The notes under the pieces: model-generated
The model's input: the letters and a program-made list of their open reading frames with translations, nothing else
Told to the model about the DNA's origin: nothing
Database searches by the model: none
In this document: positions 46,218 through 57,419 of the stretch, piece after piece
Layout: every line of letters starts with the position of its first letter
How positions within the stretch are numbered: position 1 is the first letter of the stretch
NCBI RefSeq assembly: GCF_030052815.1
Contig: NC_079496.1
Coordinates: 71,661,652 to 71,725,651, forward strand
Direction of reading: 5' to 3'
Origin: Hevea brasiliensis
Taxonomy: Eukaryota; Streptophyta; Magnoliopsida; Malpighiales; Euphorbiaceae
Length of the DNA stretch: 64,000 nt
Made by a program: the position numbers and the translations under genes

Positions 46218-47170
46218 TCTGATCTTTTCCTCTGTCTGCTAAACAATTTCTGGCCCAATCATTTTCCTTTCACCTACTTCATCCCAACATAAGGGAGTTC
46301 TGCACTTTCTGCCATACAAAGCTTCATATGGAGGCATCCCAATGCTTGATTGGTAGCTGTTGTTATAAGCAAACTCAATCAAAGGCAAGTGTGTATCCCA
46401 ACTACCTTCAAACTCAATCACACAAGCCCGTATAATATCCTCAAATATCTGAATAACCCTCTCAGACTGGCCATCTATCTGTGGGTGGAATGCTGTGCTG
46501 AAGTTCAATCTAGTTCCTAGGGCTCTCTGAAGACTACCCCAGAATCTAGAAGTGAACCTAGGATCTCTGTCAGATACAATTGATACTGGCACTCCATGCA
46601 ATTTTACAATCTCATATATGTACAATCTGGCCAATCTTTCCAGGCTATAGTCCATCCGAACTAGCAAAAAGTGAGCAGACTTGGTCAATCTGTCAACTAT
46701 AACCCATACTGCATCATGACTACTCTGTGTCTTTGGAAGTCCTGTAACAAAATCCATAGTTATTCGTTCCCATTTCCACTCTGGTACTAACAAAGGATGT
46801 AACAAACCAGCTGGAACTTAATGTTCTGCCTTTATTTGCTGACAAGTTAAGCATTTGAAAACAAACTCAGTTATATCCCTCTTCATGCCCATCCACCAGT
46901 AATGCTCTTTCAGCCCTTTGTACATTTTAGTTCCACCAGGGTGCATAGCAAATGGAGACTCATATGCTTCCTTGATAATGATCTGTCTCAATTCAGCATC
47001 ATTAGGAACTCACATTCTGCCCTGATGTAGCAATAAACCATCATCTCTCACAGAGAATTCAGGTTTCTTGCCCTGCTGGACTTCTTTCGGTAACCGATAT
47101 TTTTCATCACTCTGAGCGACCATTACGATCGATCAATCAACACTTTGTACATGCCATGCAACTACTATCC
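46218..47170 (-). pseudogene. pol: Element C integrase zinc finger and catalytic core
   Basis: 46805-46239 is open for 188 codons: [43 protein letters not shown] followed directly by [15 protein letters not shown]. There is thus no insert at the place where B and D have one. The D, D and E residues are all present. Upstream, 47000-46830 holds the finger (EAYESPFAMHPGGTKMY, YWWMG, KCLTCQ); the first His of H-H-C-C is Tyr. Stops occur near 46825 (TAA) and 47015, and frame changes lie in GC-rich spots around 47105-47170. Confidence 0.9.
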
Positions 47171-47180
47171 GCCCTCATCA

Positions 47181-48128
47181 TCAATCTCTAAACCGGCATG
47201 TCAGTGCTTTCAATTCACATACCATGGACAAAGGAGAAACTCTGAGACTTGCCATAGTCTTGCGACTTAAGGCGTCAGCCACCACATTTGCTTTCCCTGG
47301 CTGATAGTCTATTAAGCAATCATAATCTTTGATGAGTTCTAACCATCTCCTCTGCCTCAAATTTAATTCCTTCTGGGTGCCTAAGTACTTCAAGCTCTTG
47401 TGATCCGTGTAAATGTAGCATTTCTCCCCATACAAATAGTGTCTCCAGATCTTCAGAGCAAAAACAATAGCTGCTAGCTCCAGATCATGTGTTAGGTAGT
47501 TCCTCTCATGCGGTTTTAGCTGGCGTGATGCATAAGCAATTACATTCCGATCTTGCATCAGTACACAGCCTAACCCATTGTGAGAAGCATCACTATAAAC
47601 TGTGTATTCTTTACTCGGAGTAGGTAAAGTGAGGACTGGAGCTTTAGTCAAACACCTCTTCAACTCATCAAAACTTTGCTGGCATTTATCAGTCCACTGA
47701 AATTTTACATCTTTCCGAAGCAGTTTGGTCAGTGGAGAAGATAAAATAGAAAACCCCTTCACAAACCGGCGGTAATATCTAGCTAGACCCAGAAAACTGC
47801 GAATTTCTGTGATGTTCCTGGGCGGCTTCCAATTAAGGATAGCTTCTACCTTGCTGGAATCTACCTTGATCCCTTCAGCTGACACAACATGTCCTAAAAA
47901 GGAGATTTCTTTCAGCCAAAATTCACATTTCGACAATTTGGCGTATAGCTGTTTCTCCCTTAAGGTCTGCAGTGCAATCCGCAGATGTTTTTCATGCTCC
48001 TCTGCATTCCTTGAATATATCAAAATGTCATCAATAAACACCACCACAAATTGATCAAGATATGGTCTGAAGATACTGTTCATCGGATCCATAAAAGCAA
48101 CTGGAGCATTTGTTAACCCGAATGGCAT
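47181..48128 (-). pseudogene. pol: Element C reverse transcriptase C-terminal part and RNase H
   Basis: The longest open frame in the window, 315 codons: [12 protein letters not shown], catalytic [29 protein letters not shown], connection [14 protein letters not shown], then RNase H with [45 protein letters not shown] and [13 protein letters not shown]. All catalytic residues are present. It is in frame with the upstream piece (one stop near 48189), and ends at a frame break near 47181 before the integrase. Confidence 0.93.
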
Positions 48129-48740
48129 TACTAAAAACTCATAGTGGCCATACCGAGTTCTGAAAGCAGTTTTTGGAATACTCTGCTCTTACACCTTCAA
48201 CTGATAATAACCTGATTGCAAATCAATTTTGGAGAATACAGCTGCACCCTTCAACTGATCAAACAGATCATCAATGCGAGGCAATGGATATCTGTTCATT
48301 ATTGTCACCTTATTCAACTGTCGGTAGTCAATGCATAAGTGGAAAGTACCATCCCTCTTCTTAACAAACAACACTGGTGCTCCCCAAGGTGACACACTAG
48401 GGCGGATGAAGCCCTTTTCAAGTAATTCTTGCAATTGTATCTTCAACTCCTTCAACTCTACTGGTGCCATTCTGTATGGCGTTATGGAGATTGGTTCCAC
48501 ACCAGGCATAACATTAATTTCAAATTGCACTTCTCTTTCCGGAGGTAATCCTGGCAATTCATCAGGAAACACATCTAGAAAGTCATGTACTGTAGGGATG
48601 TCCTTCAATGCTGGACTCCCCACTTGGGTGTCTACCACATGTGCCAAGTATGCTTCACACCCCTTTCTGATCATTTTTCTAGCTAGTGCAGCCGAAATGA
48701 TGTTTGATGGCAATAACTGCCTCTCCCCTTGTATTACCAC
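48129..48740 (-). pseudogene. pol: Element C reverse transcriptase N-terminal part
   Basis: 183 open codons from 48740: [113 protein letters not shown], then TAA at 48189-48191. The same frame continues past this stop ([19 protein letters not shown]), so a single change separates it from the 315-codon part. A one-base insertion near 48765 separates it from the protease. Confidence 0.92.
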
Positions 48741-48744
48741 ATCA

Positions 48745-49434
48745 TCAGCATCGAGGAGACCAAAAGTGACTGTCTTTCACTACAAATCCAATCATGGCAT
48801 GATTCCTAGCTAACCAATCCATGCCCAAGATGATATCATAATCTCTGAAGGGCATTTCAATGAAATCAGACATAAAAGTGTGTCCTTGGATCACCAAAGG
48901 ACAATCTCTATACATTCTATTAACCCTGACCTCCTGTCCTAGCGGACTTGTTAATAGCGCCTCAAAGTCCATTTTTGTACATGGAACAGCAATGCAATCA
49001 ATGATGCTAGCACTCACATAAGAATGGGTAGAACCCGGATCAAATAACACAAACACATCTTGGTTAAAAGTTGAGAAGGTACCAGCCTCAATGTCAGATG
49101 TCTCGGCTTCTTCCCTCTGTCTCATTGCATAGACTTTGACCGGAGCACTGTCTTGCTCTGAATGTTTCACTGTGCCTTGGCTGCCTGATGGGTTACCTCT
49201 ACCCCTACCTCTACCTCTGCTGGGTGGTTGTGAACTTCTAGTGACAGGGCTCTGAATTGACCCTTCTGCAGTAGTAGGAGGTGGTCCAACTCTGCGACTA
49301 CTGGTGCAGTCCTTGGCAGAGTGTCCTGTGCCTCCACAGTTATAACAAGCTCCAATAGCCTTGTAGCAGATCCCACCATGATTTCTTCCACATGTCTCAC
49401 ATTGGCGGGGAGGGTAGGAACCTCTGGTACTCAC
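48745..49434 (-). pseudogene. gag-pol: Element C gag zinc knuckle and protease
   Basis: 229 open codons: the CETCGRNHGGIC motif, the CCHC knuckle CYNCGGTGHSAKDC (near 49345-49305), a SRGRGRGRGNPSG basic tract, then the protease with VLFDPGSTHSYVSAS (near 49060), VNRMYRDCPLVIQGHTF and ILGMDWLARNHAMI. It is in the same frame as the gag domain upstream, separated by one TAG at 49543-49545. At its 3' end an extra base near 48765 throws the frame off before RT. Confidence 0.92.
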
Positions 49435-50332
49435 GACTGGATAGGGAGGCTTCTGTCCTGAATATCTTCCCCTACCAGATTTCTTGCCACCTCTGCCATG
49501 TCCACCATAGTTCTTCCTCTTTCCAGTAGGACCACTGGAACTCTATTCTATAGATTTTCCCTCTTTCTCTGTCTTCTCTGATTTCTTTCTCTCAGGAGCA
49601 GCTTCAGACTCAATTCTTTCTAACTTTAGAGCTTGAGAAATAAGTTCAGAGAAGTTAGTGTGTTTGAAGCCGACTACTTGTAATCTGATACTGGGCTTTA
49701 AGCCGGTTTCAAACCTCTTGCATATCTCCCTGCTGGTAAAAAGTAAATTCACTGCATAATGGCTCAGGCGGGAAAATTCTCTTTCATACTCAGCCGCTGA
49801 TCTATTCTCCTGTTTCAGACTTAGGAATTCTTGTAACTTATGGTCTACATAAGCATCAGGGACATATTTCTGTCTGAATTCCCTGAGAAAGTCATTCCAT
49901 GTTAGCACTGCAGTTCTACTGCATCGTGGGGAATGGTTTTCCACCACCATAATCATCCCCAGAATAAAGATACAGAGTATTCGACTGAGCTCCTCTGTGC
50001 AATGCGCTTTCTTGAATACCCTATCCATCCTTTCTAACCACTGTTCAGCCGCTAGATGAACTAATGTCCCCATGAACTTAGTAGCACCATACTTCATCAA
50101 ATTGTCATACCGCTTAGCAGAGATTGTGGTTGTACCATCGTGTCTTTATTGGGACTTGAGTAGGCACATTACCACCATTTGTTGGAACATTGCGACCATC
50201 TCATTGAATCGAGCAAAGAAATCTGCAGATCGCAGGGTGGTGTTGTCAAGCACTGACATTATGTAGGCCTGGGGCATCCCCTTGCACCTCAGCCTCAATA
50301 GATTGATCGACTGAACGATCACCCTCTTCCAT
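49435..50332 (-). pseudogene. gag: Element C gag N-terminal part
   Basis: ATG at 50332-50330 begins MEEGDRSVDQSIEAEVQGD, the same start as A. A TGA follows after about 31 codons and frames change between 50240 and 50110. The open piece 50100-49543 (185 codons) covers the gag domain: KYGATKFMGT, EQWLERMDRVFKKAHC, TWNDFLREFRQKYVPDAYVD, EFLSLKQENRSAAEYEREFS, LISQALKLERIESE. The region around 49990-49920 (VENHSPRC) reads differently from A's DAYDWWKTIPHS, which points to a local frame change there. Confidence 0.9.
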
Positions 50333-50357
50333 AGTCAATGCGAGGATTTTAGATCTC

Positions 50358-50376
50358 CTGAACAAATAACACAAGG
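50358..50376 (-). promoter_or_regulatory. Splice-acceptor-like site before gag of C
   Basis: Minus strand TTGTGTTATTTGTTCAG|GAG, ending at 50358, 25 bases before the gag ATG, as in A. Confidence 0.5.
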
Positions 50377-50502
50377 AGATTTCCTCCCGTTAGTGCATAT
50401 TTATAATGTAATGTACTGTATGTATCAAACAATGATATTGAGCAGTTGTACTATGAAGAAAGAATATTCAAATAACAGGTGAAAACAGAATTTAAAAACT
50501 TT

Positions 50503-50514
50503 GCTCTGATACCA
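50503..50514 (-). promoter_or_regulatory. Primer-binding site of element C (tRNA-iMet)
   Basis: Minus strand TGGTATCAGAGC, complete, eight bases from the 5' LTR. Confidence 0.92.
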
Positions 50515-50522
50515 CTAAAACA

Positions 50523-53500
50523 TGTCACACCCTACCCCTCTGTAAGGCATAACATGATCCCGTAGTATACCTAATGAATTACCAACTCCGTCTACTGATA
50601 ACCCATTAAATACACTACAAGGGATTTTAAAAACTTTTCTTACTTCTTTTACAGTGGTGAGCACTATTTACAGGTGTTAAAAACCTTTTTGAACTGAAGT
50701 GATAGAACTAACACATTTGAATTATTTGGAATTTCTGTAAAAATTTTGGCAGAGTGCCATCTGTATTTTGGATAAAACAGTTCTTGTAAAACTCAGAAAA
50801 GCACTTCAATAGATTTCCAAATCTCAACTCCAACATATTTCTCAACACAACACATTTCTCAACTCAAATCCACAGTAATTTTTCAAAGACTGAGATAAAA
50901 GAAATATAATATAATTTTTACAAGCCAAAATAACTCATAATTATTTTACAACTTCAAGGTACAATTTGAATTTACAACTGCTCAAAATCCAAAACAATAT
51001 GTACATACAGTGGTCATACATTACAGTACAAAATGCAAAATGTTGGTATACTCATTATACCCGTAATCTCATTGGAGGTACTAGCGGCCTAGTCTAGTTC
51101 ACAGATCATTCTGTCTACTGCGATAATAAAAAGCTATCGCTGAGACAATGTCTCAGTGGTGCACAACATTAACCAAATACAATTTTAAATCACAATTCAT
51201 AGATCATTTAAATGATGGATATGTAAAATCATAGTTAAATTCAAGACAATGAGTGTCAGAAGGAATTTAACACAATATCACAATAAATCTCAGAGATCAA
51301 AACATATTTAACTTCAAAAGACAGTGAATGTCAATAAGGATTTAATTCCATTTCACAATCTCATAATACAAATCAATAAATCACACACAGCTTAATCATG
51401 TTCCAAAGTTCAATTCGTCCCAAAAGCCGATGGCTAATGAGGTATTCAATTCGTCCCAAAAGTCGATGACTAATGAGGAATAACATAGCTAGCTAGCAAA
51501 AATATGAGTACTCATCCAATTAGTCCTCAACAGGCACACACCTCAACACTTCAGCCAGAGAGGGAATTCAATTCGTCCCACTAGACAAGCTAGCGAGGAA
51601 TACAATCAATATACATGATAGCTGTGGTTTCAAACCATTTCCAATGCTTTTCAATCAATAAGTATCCATCAATATCATTCAAACAATTTCTCACAGTTTC
51701 AAACCATTTACAATGCTTTTCAAGCAATAAATATCCATTCAACACATTTCCACAATTTAAAACAATAATATACAAATAGTCATAATTCATTTCAATTGAA
51801 AAATTCAAAAGAAATAGTTGTTGTGCACAAACCTCTGATAACTATCTCCTGGTCTTGACTCAGTGTTTCCTTTCCTTTCCCTGAGTCTTTGCTAACTGAG
51901 AAACACAATTTCAAGTGTTTCAGTACTTAATTAAACTGTCTCTAACGATAATGCTTGATAATTAATTTACTGAATTCTATTATTTGCTTAGTCAACCTAA
52001 TATATCAACTCTCAATGCTTACTAGTAAACTAGGTTTTAATGTTAGTAATAGGTTACATTCAATAGTCTTTTAGGGTTGGTACATGTTACCAAGTTCATT
52101 TCCGTGTATATTGCATTTTCTTGCAATTTGCTGGATTCCGGAATACTAGTTTGACCTAGCCGGACGACCTAGTTCCCTCGGTTTTCGATTTTCGGTCAAA
52201 ACTACAAACTTGTAGATCTATGTCTTATGGAATGCGGGGCAAAATTTCAGGTCATTCTGAGTTTTGTATACCAATTTATGGTCATTTTACTATTGCTGGT
52301 CAAATTGCACTAAAATTTGTCATTTTAGGTCATTTTAGGTAATTTTAGGTTCGGCCAGTTTTTGGACTGGAACTTGTGCAAGCTGTTTGACTTGCTTATG
52401 GTCATTTCTGGGCTTTGGTGTCTTCATAAGACTTGTAGATACGGGTCTTAAATATTCATGGTTAAAATTTCAGGTTAATTGGACCTGTTTTGAGTGAGTT
52501 ACGGCCTAAACACTAACTGCTGTCCAAATGGTCAGTTTTCAGGCCTCAATTGCACTTAATCCGGATTTGGTCATTTTTCAAGCTACCTTGCAAGCAGAAT
52601 TTTGGTATGCTTCCTTCATCAAAGTTGGCACATTTTGTGCCCAGTTTCACCTCCAATTGGTCTCATACCAATTGGAGCCACACACTTAAAGTTATAGGCC
52701 TAAAACTCAAACTGCCTCATTGCATTTCTTGCATGCACATCAAGCATCACTTTTAACACTCACCAAACTTAACATTCAAACCAATTCTGGTTGTACCACA
52801 ACCTAAACATAATTCACAACACATTATAGGTCATTTTGGCAGCTTACAATTACATTCAACATACACCAACAAGTGCAGAATTTTTCAATCCAATTTACAA
52901 CAATTCAATCACCTTTTTATGCTCATTTACATGTCCCACTTCACACCACCTTACACACACTCAAACTGCCATAACAACCAACACATTTTAACATCATTAT
53001 TCCATAAACCAAGCATGAATTCCAGCATTCTTCAAGAGTTAGCAAACTGCCACAATGGTACACTTACATTCCATTACTTTCCAAGCTTTAAATTTCATTT
53101 TATATTTACATATACTAAGTATACATCACCCAAACAATTTCCTACACAATATACATTTAATCAATCATTTAATTCACATTTACAAGCATAAATAAACTGC
53201 CTTCAAGGTGTTTCCATGGCTGCCAAAAGTACACACTCCCATTCAACATCAAACCTCAAAAATTTCTCCATAAATCAAACACCCATAACATCCTTACAAA
53301 CTTTACCAAAGCAACAATTAAAAACTCAAACTTAACTATTTTTGGGACTTGCTAAATCTTCACTAAACTTCTTGATTTTGGTATCCACTTCTTCCTTGTG
53401 AGGTGGGGATCAAAATTAATGAAGAAGCTTTGATGGTTGGAGGTGAGAATGGAGGAGATTAGGAGCTCTCTAAAGTTTTGGCTATGGAGGCTTTAATGGA

Positions 53501-54206
53501 GTTCACTTCGGCATGGGAGAAGAAATGAAGATGATGAATTGTTTAGTGGGTTTACATCTGCCCACTTAGTGAATATTTTAGTCCATAGTGGTCCACTCAC
53601 CTTAATTAAACTATATTATATGTTTTCATTGAGAATTACTCCATTTACACTCCACTTTTGGCTATTTACATTAGGTACCCCTAAATTAATTTTTTATTAT
53701 ATTTTCTAAGTGTAATATTATTTATTTTTAATGGACATTTAGGTCAAAAGACAACTCGGGGTGTCAAATGACCACAATGCCCCTGTTCGGGTTGCATTCC
53801 CGATTTTTCGGTAACACCAGGTTTTGTCTGTTTTTCGATTTCTCACTTTTCTTTGTACTAATTAATTAATTTTTCTTTGATATTTCTAATGATATTTATA
53901 CTTCAATAGGGGTCTATTTAAGTCCTAAAAATATTTTCCAGGGTTCCCCGCGGTCCATGGTTAGTCAACGGTCCACGCCGTGACTTCCCGGTGCGGTCAC
54001 CCATCGCTAGGGTTCTCGGCTCGTTTAACTTGGTTACATTTCTTTGCTATTATTTTTTCTTTGTTTTTCTTGTGTTTTCTTCTCTTGTATTTCATTATTT
54101 TATGTCTCCTCACTCATATCGAAGTGTAGTTCTAGGCATCCTAGCTGTCCAGACAACACTGGTCACCGGAACAGTAGTACACACTACCGAACATAGGGGT
54201 GTTACA
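50523..54206 (-). mobile_element. Element C 5' LTR
   Basis: 3684 bp partner of 41988-45667. GC-rich patch near 51058-51131 differs by several indels from 42534-42601, whereas 51170-51835 is essentially identical. Double hairpin at 51119-51157. The donor-like site is mutated (53331-53340). The LTR start lies at 54206 (TGTAACACCCC on the minus strand). Minus-strand frame 51590-51808 duplicates 43062-43280 and has no domain. Confidence 0.94.
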
Positions 54207-54331
54207 CTAATCAAAATAAGAAAACAAACAGATCTACATCAGTGTCACGTCAACAATTACAAAAACAATGCAATGGTATGCACTCTATCTAGGCCCAGAA
54301 ACGCCTAAACCGATGCTCTGATATCACTAAA
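54207..54331 (-). other. Leader of element B with acceptor-like site and primer-binding site
   Basis: The remaining 5' leader of B, cut off from gag by element C. On the minus strand: primer-binding site TGATATCAGAGC (54326-54315, one mismatch to tRNA-iMet), then the leader, then GTTTGTTTTCTTATTTTG and ATTAG ending at 54207. That ATTAG is both the target-site copy of C and the AG of the acceptor-like site, so C landed on this site. Confidence 0.8.
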
Positions 54332-57300
54332 TGTGACACCCTTTACCCGTCTACAGTGTCGCCGAGTAAGAAATGCCACACAGTGTGTCAGAGCACCAAA
54401 TCATATTTCAATTCAATTTACCTTTTTTTTTCTTATTTATTTATAATTTTTTATTTATCTAAAATTTTTTGCAAATTTTATAGAAAATCCGGTAGAGTGC
54501 CGGCTGTAAATTGGAAAAATAGTTCTTCTGAATCTGTTAAAAACACTTTCAATAAAATCATCACATCATTCTCAGTCAACCACCAATATATTCTCAATAA
54601 TTTCTCAAATGACTTCAGTATCTTAAAATTAAATTCAATTCATATCACAGTCAACTCAATGAGAAATGCTCACATTTATTACTAAACATGGTTCATAAAT
54701 AATTACATCAAAAGCATAATTACATGAATTTATAATATACATTATAGAAGTTTACAAAATACAAAATATCAAAATATCAAAAGTGGCCTAATGTCCTACC
54801 AAATGCACTGCAATGTGAGGTGACTCTGAACTCTGTGTGCAGATCTGAAAGCTCACTCAGTATGAGGTCTGCTGCACTCCCCAGCTATGTCTCCAGTACC
54901 TGCGCATGGAAAAAGCGCAATTCTGCTTAGTGGTGACAATATAAAATAAAATAACTAAAATAATATAAATATGCAGAATGTATGTTTACATTTTAGGTAG
55001 ACTTAATTTCTGGCATTTATTGTAGTATAAATTGATTAAAATTTTGAAAAGTTCATTATCATTGCCCATGTAACCCATACTAGTCGACTGGACTGGATAA
55101 ATGGGTAAACTGGCACTGGGTACTAAGTACCTCAAACCATCACACCATCGGTCACATTATGTCTCCCGGTGTGCAACAGAACAGTTAATAAGCTGTAATA
55201 ATCATTAAGGATATAATTCAAGTATAATAACTCAATTACCATAGCCAAAGGCTATTTTATCACAGAATGGCATGGGAGGCCATGAAACACAGAACGACAT
55301 GAAACCATATGCAGTACTGCTAACAGAACCCTATTGGCATGCCAACCTATCCAAACCAATCTTACTAGGTATACTAGGGCATATTGCACTTTTAAGTTTC
55401 ACAATTCATGAAATTCAAGTTTTAGTGTTACTATTCAATTCATTAGTTGACCTTTACATGGACAATAGGTACATTGGTTTTAATACTCCCAACATGCCAC
55501 ATTTTGCATTCTAAAATTATTGGTATTGGTTGCCAATGCCATTTCTAAGCTTAATGTTTAATGTTTGAAATTTTCAGTTTTCAAGCTTTGTGTTTACTGT
55601 TTCATTAGTCATTTTTGCAGTGGGAATTTGGCAAAATGATCAACATGAAAGTTGTTCCTTATTTTGTCTAGTTACATTTCCTTTTTCGAATCACTCCATT
55701 TGGAGTTTTTTAGCTCAAGTTATGGCCCATAAACCACAACTGGCCGGATTATAATTTTTTCAGAATTTCTGGACTGACCAAATCTATAGTAATTTGAGCA
55801 GTGACTGCAAGTCACTTTTTGAATATGTTGTGGTCATAATTTGGGTTAGATGAAAGTTGTAGGTCTATATCTTAGCTTGTTGCTGGTAAAATTTCTGGTC
55901 AATTGGACCTTTCTACACTGAGTTATGACCAAATGACTAAACACTATTTATTTGGTCATTTTACCCAGGCAGATTGCAGGTCACCCGGATTAGGGCAATC
56001 TTTAGTTCAAATTCTTTTGGTTTTATGGGCATGGTTTCTCCACCAAAGTTGTGCCATTATTTGTCTAGTTTCATGTCCAATTGGCCTTGAACCAATTGAA
56101 CCTCTACAACTCCAGTTATTGCTGCCCAAACCTACTGGACTCATGCCCAATCTTGCAGGTCACCAAGGGCAGCCACACCAAACTCAATTCCCACTACACA
56201 ACCCACTTCATTTTTTATTTAAACAAAACCAAATGGTCACTAATTGACCATTAAAACCTACTTTCATCATCACATGATCAAGGTCTCATTTTCATCCCAA
56301 ACCCTAACTCAACTATCTCAAACTATGCATTATAACTTGTATTTTATTACTCCACTTAAGAGATTAATACCAAGGGCAGCCCTACTACCATTTTAGTTCC
56401 ATGAAAACCATCAAAATCTTACCCTAACCAAGGCTGCCGACAAATATGGGATGAGCATACACATAGTATGTATTAAATTCTTTGTAATTTTTGCGCTCAA
56501 TCATACTCCTTCAACATGAATTTAAAGAGAAAATCAAGTTTAGGTCACTAACCTCTAATGGAGTGAAATTCCAACTTGTTAGGGTTCTTCTTTTTCTTTT
56601 CTTTTTGCTCCCAAAAGATTTATCAAGATGAAAGAACAAGTTTTTGTATTGACAACTTAGGGTTTAGTGGGTGAAAAACTATGGAAATCAAGCTTTGAAA
56701 AGCTTGACAATGGTGGCCATGGAGGAAGAGTGAGATGACAAGAAGAAGGGATGAGGAGCTTTTGATTTTTTTTCTTCATTTTTCTGCCCATTAAGTCTTT
56801 TTAAATAAACTTATGCCATGTGTCAACATTGGATTAGGTAGGAGAATTTTAATGACATCATTATGATGTCATAATTCTAATTTCTTTCATTTTCTATCCT
56901 TTTCTTGTCTATTTAATTTCAATTAAATTTTTAACATTGTTTATTCACATTTTATGTCATATAAATTACTTATTTAACTGGACAAGTTGGCCAAAAATCA
57001 TCTATGAAGATGAAATGACCAAAATGCCCTTCGTTTGGCTTAACGAGCCAAAATTGTCTGTACTGATTGAAAAATTTTTTTAAGCATTTTCTTGGCATTC
57101 TAATGCCATAAGAACCTCAATGACTCTACTCTGGAGTCCCAAAAATTATTTTATAAATTTTCCCCCGGGTCTAGGGTTGCTAATGGCCTTCACCGTCACT
57201 TCCCTTTCGGGTTACTCATCCCTAGGGTTTCGGCTCATTTAACCTTAGTGTATTTCATTCCTATAATTTCTCCTTGATTTTTATGAGCATTATTTAGTTT

Positions 57301-57414
57301 CATTATAACTCCCCACTTTAGTCTAATTATAATTTCAAACATTCTAGCTGCCCAGACTGACATTGGTCGACTGAACAGTAGACTGTACGGACTAGCTAAA
57401 GTGAGGATGTTACA
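54332..57414 (-). mobile_element. Element B 5' LTR
   Basis: Uninterrupted LTR of 3083 bp from TGTGACACCC (54332) to GATGTTACA (57414), followed by target-site copy GGAAA and the continuation of A's LTR. U5 block antisense at 54478-54560, donor-like site at 56552, GC-rich patch 57160-57240. Divergence from the other B LTR is clearly larger than between the LTRs of C or D, so B is older. Frames inside it (54356-54685, 55272-55514, 55903-56247) have no domain. Confidence 0.93.
56546..56556 (-). promoter_or_regulatory. Splice-donor-like site in element B 5' LTR
   Basis: Minus strand AGAG|GTTAGTG with the GT at 56552-56551; the same sequence is at 36394 in the 3' LTR. Confidence 0.48.
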
Positions 57415-57419
57415 GGAAA

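Larger units (their letters stand above)
41988..54206 (-). mobile_element. Element C: best-preserved gypsy chromovirus copy
   Basis: Minus-strand element of 12,219 bp with target-site copies CTAAT (41983-41987 and 54207-54211). 5' LTR 50523-54206 (3684 bp), primer-binding site 50503-50514, gag 50332-48745 region, pol to 45714, polypurine tract, 3' LTR 41988-45667 (3680 bp). Nearly identical LTRs indicate recent insertion. Pol from 48740 to 45714 stays in one frame for most of its length with a few C-to-T type stops. It belongs to the family of A, so it is a plausible source of proteins for the gag-only A lineage. Confidence 0.94.
19340..57414 (-). mobile_element. Element B: full-length chromovirus-type gypsy element, split by D and C
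   Basis: A minus-strand element with target-site copies GGAAA on both sides. Right to left: 5' LTR 54332-57414, primer-binding site 54315-54326, leader to 54207, then element C, gag and pol 41979-37332, polypurine tract about 37257-37270, and 3' LTR as 37254-34712 plus 19892-19340, interrupted by element D. Own sequence is about 11 kb (LTRs about 3.1 kb, internal about 4.85 kb). Domain order gag-protease-RT-RNase H-integrase-chromodomain places it in the chromoviruses, probably Tekay/Del. Many stops and frameshifts make it inactive. Confidence 0.92.

Noticed and set aside
48331..48813. 160-codon plus-strand frame opposite element C pol
   Set aside because: Antisense shadow of the RT-protease junction on the minus strand.
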